From JAYQKL01 sp049889535 (GTDB lineage Bacteria; Pseudomonadota; Alphaproteobacteria; RS24), in contig JBMHDF010000018.1 of assembly GCA_049889535.1 (NCBI GenBank), positions 124,001 through 188,000 on the forward strand: a stretch of 64,000 nucleotides of DNA, written 5' to 3'. The position numbers were made by a program, and so were the translations under genes. The notes under the pieces are model-generated. The model saw only the letters and a program-made list of their open reading frames with translations. It did not search any database and was not told the origin of the DNA. The stretch's first letter is position 1. Each line of letters begins with the position of its first letter. Of the stretch, positions 59,222 through 64,000 are shown piece by piece.

Positions 59222-60685
59222 TTAAACTTTCAAGCAGACATTTTTTAATTCTGCATAAAATTCCAAACCATGAACACCGCCCTCACGACCAATACCAGAT
59301 TTTTTCATGCCACCAAAGGGGGTTCTTAAATCTCTTAAGAACCATGAATTCACCCAGATGATGCCAGCTTCTATCTGACGGGCCACACGCACAGCACGTG
59401 AATTATTTTCTGTCCATATCGCACAGGCCAAACCATAATCCGTATCATTAGCACGGCGTATCACATCATCTTCATCATCGAAAGGCAGAATCGCACAACA
59501 AGGGCCAAAAATTTCTTCCCGCACCACGCTGCAGTCATCGCTCAGCCCAGTCCAAATGGTCGGCTCCACCCAAGCACCAGCCTGTAAATTAGCGGGCATA
59601 TCTGGCACACCGCCGCCTAATTCAACGGTCGCGCCCTCTTCCACAGCTTTTTTATAATAGGACAGCACTTTTTCCTGATGCTCTTTAGAAACCAAAGGTC
59701 CAAAATTTGCATTCGGGTCATCAGGTTTACCCAAAACCAATTTGCTCGCGGCTTCTTTGAGGCGCGCTAAAAACTCATCAAAAATCGGGCGTTCAACATA
59801 AACCCGCTCTGTGCCAAGACAAACCTGTCCGCAATTGGCAAAAGCTGAGCGCATTGTGCCTTCAATCGCTTTATCCATGTCACAATCAGCAAACACAATT
59901 GCCGGATTTTTGCCGCCTAGTTCAAATGAAATATTGCGCAAATCATCAGCGCAAGCGCGCATAATAATTTCACCCGTGCGGGTTTCACCAGTAAATGTAA
60001 TGCCATCAACATCTTTATGCTGGGTCAAATATGCCCCTGCACTATCGGGCCCAAGCCCATGCACCACATTATAAACCCCGTCAGGCACGCCAGCCTCTTT
60101 CATCACCTCGCCCAACATCGCTGCTGTTGTCGGCGTTTCTTCCGATGGCTTAACCACGACTGTATTGCCACAAGCTAAGGCGGGCCCAACTTTCCATGTC
60201 ATTAACAAAAGTGGCAAATTCCAAGGAGAAATAACCCCAATAACCCCACGCGGCACACGGATTGAATAATTCAGCGCCCCCGCGCCATCTGGCGTTGCCA
60301 ATTCAAAACTTTCACCCGGTATATTTTTGACCAAATCCGCAAAGACCTTAAAATTCGCTGCCCCCCGCGGAATGTCAATCATGCGCGCCAATGATTCAGG
60401 CTTACCCGTATCACGGCATTCAGCGGCCAAAAATTCATCAAATCGCGCGGTCACACCATCAGCGACTTTATGCAAAATCGCACTTCGCTCATCTTGGGTC
60501 ATTTTCCCCCAAGGGCCATGAAGAGCCGCTTTCGCTGCCGCCACGGCCTGATCAATTTCAGCTTGCTTACCCTCACAAACTTTTGAAATCAGGCTGCCAT
60601 CTACTGGTGAAATATTGTCAAACTCAATGCCGGACGCACCAGCGGTGTATGAGCCATTTATGAAATGTAATGTTCTATTTGTCAT
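59222..60685 (-). CDS. dmpC: 2-Hydroxymuconic semialdehyde dehydrogenase
   Basis: 487-residue aldehyde dehydrogenase that oxidises 2-hydroxymuconic semialdehyde with NAD. Active-site motifs are SPWNLPLLLMTWK, SFELGGKNPAIVF (Glu) and NCGQVCLGTERVYV (Cys), all typical of DmpC/XylG. I start at the ATG at 60685; a longer ORF begins 45 bp earlier, within the structured intergenic region. It is separated from dmpB by 115 bp, the longest gap in the operon, which contains two hairpins. Confidence 0.94.
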   Translation of the reverse strand: MTNRTLHFINGSYTAGASGIEFDNISPVDGSLISKVCEGKQAEIDQAVAAAKAALHGPWGKMTQDERSAILHKVADGVTARFDEFLAAECRDTGKPESLARMIDIPRGAANFKVFADLVKNIPGESFELATPDGAGALNYSIRVPRGVIGVISPWNLPLLLMTWKVGPALACGNTVVVKPSEETPTTAAMLGEVMKEAGVPDGVYNVVHGLGPDSAGAYLTQHKDVDGITFTGETRTGEIIMRACADDLRNISFELGGKNPAIVFADCDMDKAIEGTMRSAFANCGQVCLGTERVYVERPIFDEFLARLKEAASKLVLGKPDDPNANFGPLVSKEHQEKVLSYYKKAVEEGATVELGGGVPDMPANLQAGAWVEPTIWTGLSDDCSVVREEIFGPCCAILPFDDEDDVIRRANDTDYGLACAIWTENNSRAVRVARQIEAGIIWVNSWFLRDLRTPFGGMKKSGIGREGGVHGLEFYAELKNVCLKV

Positions 60686-60707
60686 GATTATATCTTTCGG
60701 GGGAAAC

Positions 60708-60739
60708 GGGTGGGGCATGTGGGGTTGCACACCCCACCC
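60708..60739. promoter_or_regulatory. Structured intergenic region between dmpB and dmpC with alternative hairpins
   Basis: GGGTGGGG (60708-60715) pairs with CCCCACCC (60732-60739), and alternatively GTGGGGT (60719-60725) pairs with ACCCCAC (60731-60737); both share bases, so they exclude each other. A second stem, TATCCG/CGGATA, lies next to it toward dmpB. It might set relative expression of dmpB and the downstream genes by mRNA processing or attenuation. Confidence 0.5.
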
Positions 60740-60800
60740 AATCCAAAAAGCGGAGCTATCCGTACTGATAAAAGCTCGGATAACTAAAAGTTTATTCCTA

Positions 60801-61727
60801 TCAGGTTACGACGGATAGGAAAGTCTCATTAATCGCTTTTTCGTAATAGAAAATGGCTTTGCCAGTTTGATCAGCCGACCAAACACGAACCGGATGATCA
60901 GGGTAGGAGTCATAACCACCAGCAAAGACTTCATTTCTATTTCCTGAAGGATCCCAGAAATAAATCGTCTGCCCACGCGTGATACCGTGCCGTGTTGGCC
61001 CAATATCCACGGAAATATCATAACGCGACATAATATCAGCCGCATGGCCAATCGCGTTCCAATCTTCAAGCATGAAAGAGGCATGATGGAATTTATTATC
61101 TTCCTCATGACGCACAAGCGCGATGTCATGCGCTTTAGTTGAGCATGAAAGGAAAATCGCAATCCGCATCTCGCCATCTTCGGCCTTCGCCACTTCCGTG
61201 ACACGGAAACCGAGAACCTTTGTAAACAAATCCTCTGTGCCATCAATATCACCGCCATAAAGCAAGCAATGGTCAAACCGGACTGGACGCATACCATGTG
61301 GTGGCTTTTCCCAAATATCTGGATTTTCAGTCATCGGCCCATTATCAGATGCTTCAATTTCAGCATATAGTTCAAAATTATGACCCGTAGGCGCAACAAA
61401 GCGCACACGCTCGCCAAGACCAGGCTGCTCACCAGCCGGAATAATCTCAGTTGAGATGCCATAATCTTCAATTTTTTGCTTGAACATATGAAGCGTTTCG
61501 GTGCTATCAACCTTAAAAGCCATAAAATCCATGCCCGGCTCATCGGCTTCGCGCAAAATGACGCTATGACGGTCAAACTCGTCAAATGTCTTTAAATAAA
61601 CCCGACCATCGCTTTCTGTGCTGACCACATTCAGGCCAACCAAATCACGATAATGTCTGAGTGCCGGCTCCATTTCCATAACCCGTATCTGAACATATCC
61701 GGGTCTTAATACTCCAGTAAGTGCCAT
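60801..61727 (-). CDS. dmpB: Catechol 2,3-dioxygenase
   Basis: 308-residue extradiol dioxygenase of the VOC superfamily, which cleaves catechol next to the hydroxyl groups to 2-hydroxymuconic semialdehyde. Iron ligands match XylE at H153 (RFDHCLLYG), H214 (NKFHHASF) and Glu266 (GNRNEVFAG). The N-terminal half holds the structural repeat. GGAGG precedes the ATG at 61727. The next gene upstream is the ferredoxin dmpQ, which is needed to re-reduce the iron after inactivation by substituted catechols. It is the key ring-cleavage step of the operon. Confidence 0.96.
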   Translation of the reverse strand: MALTGVLRPGYVQIRVMEMEPALRHYRDLVGLNVVSTESDGRVYLKTFDEFDRHSVILREADEPGMDFMAFKVDSTETLHMFKQKIEDYGISTEIIPAGEQPGLGERVRFVAPTGHNFELYAEIEASDNGPMTENPDIWEKPPHGMRPVRFDHCLLYGGDIDGTEDLFTKVLGFRVTEVAKAEDGEMRIAIFLSCSTKAHDIALVRHEEDNKFHHASFMLEDWNAIGHAADIMSRYDISVDIGPTRHGITRGQTIYFWDPSGNRNEVFAGGYDSYPDHPVRVWSADQTGKAIFYYEKAINETFLSVVT

Positions 61728-61739
61728 AATTTACCCTCC

Positions 61740-62108
61740 TTATGAATATCCAACGCCATTCTTCAATGGACTCTTGGTCTGCTGGAACTTTTTAAATACT
61801 TTCCCTAATGGTTTTATTATTATTGAACTTTGTGGATATGTCCGACAAGCCAATGAGACCGAAGCTGAATTTATATCTTCATCAGATATATGGGCTTTGC
61901 TCATTTTCCCGCTTGTAAACTCTCCACTTGTGATGGCAATTTTGCAAATACCACAACCGCCACCACGACAACCGACTGGCACAACTGCCAAGCCTGCTTT
62001 TTCCATAGCGGCCAAAATAGACAGGTTTTCAGGACAGAAAAAATTTACATTTCCGTCACTATGTTCAATTTGAACATCAAATCCCTGACTTGTCTGGTTC
62101 GCTTCCAT
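61740..62108 (-). CDS. dmpQ: Plant-type [2Fe-2S] ferredoxin for catechol dioxygenase reactivation
   Basis: 122-residue ferredoxin of the XylT/DmpQ type. Cluster ligands are in GCRGGGCGICKIAI and in the late LACRTYP. In known systems it re-reduces oxidised Fe(III) in catechol 2,3-dioxygenase, using electrons from a reductase. It lies between dmpP and dmpB, as in Pseudomonas operons. Residues after about 100 (PLGKVFKKFQQTKSPLKNG) form a basic tail. A role for the phenol hydroxylase itself is less likely. Confidence 0.92.
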   Translation of the reverse strand: MEANQTSQGFDVQIEHSDGNVNFFCPENLSILAAMEKAGLAVVPVGCRGGGCGICKIAITSGEFTSGKMSKAHISDEDINSASVSLACRTYPQSSIIIKPLGKVFKKFQQTKSPLKNGVGYS

Positions 62109-62121
62109 ATTCTAAACAGCC

Positions 62122-63183
62122 TTAAATTCGTTTAAACACCTTCGATTTTGAAGCCGTCTCCGCCTCTGCAGAGGTTAAGAAGCCTTCAGTAAATATATCT
62201 TTTTCAAACAAACGCCCTTGCATTAATGCGCGAATGCAAACCTCAATCATGCCGGGCGGGCCACAAAGATAGGCCGTCCAATCTTTGAAATTGCCCTCAA
62301 ATTTTTGCGCGATGACATCTTGCAAAGCCCCATGCGCGCCTGCCCAATCCGCACCTGACTCGTCTGAAATATCAAACGGTACAGGTGTGTAAGAAAAATT
62401 CTTATGCTTGTTGCTCAATGTTTCAAACAGCTCTTTGTCATAAACATCTGCCGCCGTGCGCGTGCCATGGAATAATTCAATCGGCTGTCTGAAACCGGAT
62501 TCAAGCAAGTCAAGTATCATAGATTTTGGACTCGACAGGCCCGACCCACCAGCAATAAACAATACTGGCGTCGTGCGAGATTTGCGCACAAAAAATCGAC
62601 CAAATGGGCCTGAAGCTTTGAGCGTGTCACCAGTTTTCAACTCATTATGCAAAAACCCGGTTGCTTTACCATCTGGCACATAGCGGACATGCAATTCTAA
62701 AAGGTCTGGTTGGCTTTCTGGTGAGGCAATTGAAAAAGCACGCGGCTGGTCAACACCTGGCACCTGCAAATTAATATATTGCCCCGCCTGAAAATCCATA
62801 TCCTTATCAAGCTTCAGCCAAATGCCAATAATATCACCTGTCAGCTTTTCGACACGCTCCACAGTGGCATCAAAGTCTTGTATGGGTATCATGCGCGCAT
62901 CAGGGTCAACATCAATTTCGGCCTCAATCACAAGGTCAGATTGTGCCGTGGCACAACACGCTAAGGCAACCCCTTCATCGCGCTCAAAATCCATCAGCGC
63001 AAAAGGCGAAGCCTCACCATGGTCAACTTCCCCCTCAAGGATTGTCACCTTGCAGGTGGAACATAAACCATGCCCACATTGATAAGGTATCGAAATGCCA
63101 GATCGAAGAAGGGTGTCTAAAATTGTTTGCCCTTCCTTGACCTCAAGCACATCACCGGTTGGTTCAACAACGAGTTCAAACAT
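62122..63183 (-). CDS. dmpP: Phenol hydroxylase reductase component (P5)
   Basis: 353-residue NADH:acceptor reductase of the multicomponent phenol hydroxylase. The N-terminal [2Fe-2S] domain carries CGHGLCSTCKV, the FAD-binding motif is RAFSIAS near residue 165, and the NAD domain follows with VLFIAGGSGLSSPKSMI and AYLCGPPGM. Length and order are standard. It lies 6 bp after dmpO and 13 bp before dmpQ. It may also be the only general NADH-dependent reductase in the window. Confidence 0.95.
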   Translation of the reverse strand: MFELVVEPTGDVLEVKEGQTILDTLLRSGISIPYQCGHGLCSTCKVTILEGEVDHGEASPFALMDFERDEGVALACCATAQSDLVIEAEIDVDPDARMIPIQDFDATVERVEKLTGDIIGIWLKLDKDMDFQAGQYINLQVPGVDQPRAFSIASPESQPDLLELHVRYVPDGKATGFLHNELKTGDTLKASGPFGRFFVRKSRTTPVLFIAGGSGLSSPKSMILDLLESGFRQPIELFHGTRTAADVYDKELFETLSNKHKNFSYTPVPFDISDESGADWAGAHGALQDVIAQKFEGNFKDWTAYLCGPPGMIEVCIRALMQGRLFEKDIFTEGFLTSAEAETASKSKVFKRI

Positions 63184-63189
63184 TGCCCG

Positions 63190-63558
63190 TCACCCAGCCG
63201 CGGAGTCTGACCCTGCCAAACCCTCTAAACCTGGTGTTTTGACACGGATAACAGATTTATGACCAAGCCCGTTTTCCTGAAGTGATTTTGAGAAATCAGG
63301 TGTAAATGGTTCATTATTTAACAACCATTCCCCTTTCTCAAAATCAACTTTTTCGGAGTCAGGATGGGCGGCATAAGCAGGGGCGAGGACCCCTGCCACC
63401 AAATCCCCAAACGGCATTTCTGGTGGCAATGGGAATGCCAAAGGCGCACAAAATGACAAATGCTTTTCCCATTGCATATAAACCAGCATGTTTCCGTGAA
63501 AATTTTCCACCTTATCTTTCGGGGTGAAAGAATAATCACCTATTGAATTAACGCTCAT
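63190..63558 (-). CDS. dmpO: Phenol hydroxylase P4 subunit
   Basis: 122-residue gamma subunit of the phenol hydroxylase oxygenase component. The opening MSVNSIGDYSFTPKDKVENF, the middle FPLPPEMPFGDLVAGVLAPA and the end NGLGHKSVIRVKTPGL are typical of DmpO/PheA4-like proteins. It sits between dmpN and dmpP, as in other phenol hydroxylase operons. It has no cofactor and contributes to assembly of the (alpha-beta-gamma)2 hydroxylase. Confidence 0.93.
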   Translation of the reverse strand: MSVNSIGDYSFTPKDKVENFHGNMLVYMQWEKHLSFCAPLAFPLPPEMPFGDLVAGVLAPAYAAHPDSEKVDFEKGEWLLNNEPFTPDFSKSLQENGLGHKSVIRVKTPGLEGLAGSDSAAG

Positions 63559-63580
63559 TTTAACCCTCTTTTATGCTTTA

Positions 63581-64000
63581 TCAGACAGCTTTTTTCTGGC
63601 TTTCCGCCCATTCTGTCCACATTTTGAAATCCTCGGAGTCATGGTAATCACCATTATCAACCCCAAGATCCATCTGGTACCATTTCAACACATCTTCAAG
63701 CTCGGCACCGCCGCAATTGCCTTGATAAATCTGGTGAACTGGCATCCAAGACTGAACATATTTTTCAGGCTCATAGTCAAAAATATCCTTACAGCCATCT
63801 GAGCAGAAGTGATATTTATCACCCTGATACTCGCTTTCGCGATAGCAGGTCGTTGTCGGATCACCTGGCTCTGTAAAGATGAGCGGAATCTGACATGTGT
63901 TACACAGCATTGGCAAAGATGTGTTGAAAAACCGCTCGCCATCTTCTTTTTTCGCTGTGAAATGGTCAAAACGTGGCTCGTAATGCTTTTCAAAGCTATC
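63581..64000 (-). CDS. dmpN: Phenol hydroxylase large (P3) subunit, C-terminal part only
   Basis: About 140 C-terminal residues of the alpha subunit of the diiron phenol hydroxylase; the rest, with the diiron ligands, lies beyond the window. The visible part includes YEPRFDHFTAKKEDGERFFN and the Cys-rich structural-zinc segment LCNTCQIPL with CSDGCKD later, followed by YVQSWMPVHQIYQGNCGG, all typical of DmpN. It is the first visible gene of the minus-strand operon; dmpK, L and M would be expected further right. It converts phenols to catechols. Confidence 0.94.
   Translation of the reverse strand, partial: DSFEKHYEPRFDHFTAKKEDGERFFNTSLPMLCNTCQIPLIFTEPGDPTTTCYRESEYQGDKYHFCSDGCKDIFDYEPEKYVQSWMPVHQIYQGNCGGAELEDVLKWYQMDLGVDNGDYHDSEDFKMWTEWAESQKKAV

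Noticed and set aside
1..64000. Mobile elements, CRISPR arrays, tRNA or rRNA genes
   Set aside because: No transposase or integrase frame, no regularly spaced repeats and no tRNA-like cloverleaf or rRNA sequence was recognised on either strand.

Overview
This 64 kb window looks like a catabolic island in a Gram-negative, probably marine proteobacterium. The outer-membrane TonB-dependent receptor, the gene families present and the moderate base composition fit an alphaproteobacterium best, but this is an inference: no rRNA or other phylogenetic marker is present. Coding density is very high. No gap between genes exceeds about 225 bp, genes sit in many short divergent or convergent operons, and I see no tRNA, rRNA, insertion sequence, CRISPR array or phage gene.

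Layout. (1) 1-12.1 kb: lipoamide dehydrogenase (E3, cut by the window edge) behind three SDR genes on the minus strand. On the plus strand follow a Rieske oxygenase with a ThuA-like partner, the only transcription regulator of the window (LuxR type), an OB-fold protein with a thiolase, and E1alpha/E1beta/E2 of a 2-oxo acid dehydrogenase complex. (2) 12.1-21.5 kb: NTF2-like and ABM-domain proteins, an acyl-CoA dehydrogenase, three MDR reductases, three SDRs and an acyl-CoA ligase in alternating orientation. (3) 21.6-32.4 kb: two further Rieske oxygenases, an aldehyde dehydrogenase, MaoC hydratase, Rieske ferredoxin, acyl-CoA dehydrogenase, class III CoA-transferase, an HMG-CoA-synthase-like/DUF35 fusion, a thiolase and a dienoyl-CoA-reductase-like SDR. 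(4) 32.4-54 kb: TonB receptor, two tandem ABM proteins, four Rieske oxygenases, four SDR/MDR genes, a second CoA ligase, a flavin monooxygenase, an MBL-fold hydrolase, VOC protein, GST, NTF2-like proteins, a CYP101-like P450 and a limonene-epoxide-hydrolase-like fusion. (5) 54-64 kb: a minus-strand phenol hydroxylase/catechol meta-cleavage operon (dmpN-O-P-Q-B-C-E-F-G-H-D plus a GST), truncated at the window end.

How it may work together (inference). The receptor imports a hydrophobic substrate. The P450, flavin monooxygenase and seven Rieske oxygenases hydroxylate it. Ten SDRs and four MDRs oxidise or reduce alcohol, ketone and enone intermediates. Ligases and a CoA-transferase make CoA esters, and dehydrogenases, hydratase and thiolases shorten them. 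The meta pathway turns a phenolic or catecholic fragment into pyruvate and acetyl-CoA. The P450cam-like enzyme and the complete limonene-epoxide-hydrolase active site hint at a terpenoid or other alicyclic substrate, but the substrate cannot be read from sequence alone. Several palindromes and one recurring motif in the divergent promoters suggest common regulation.
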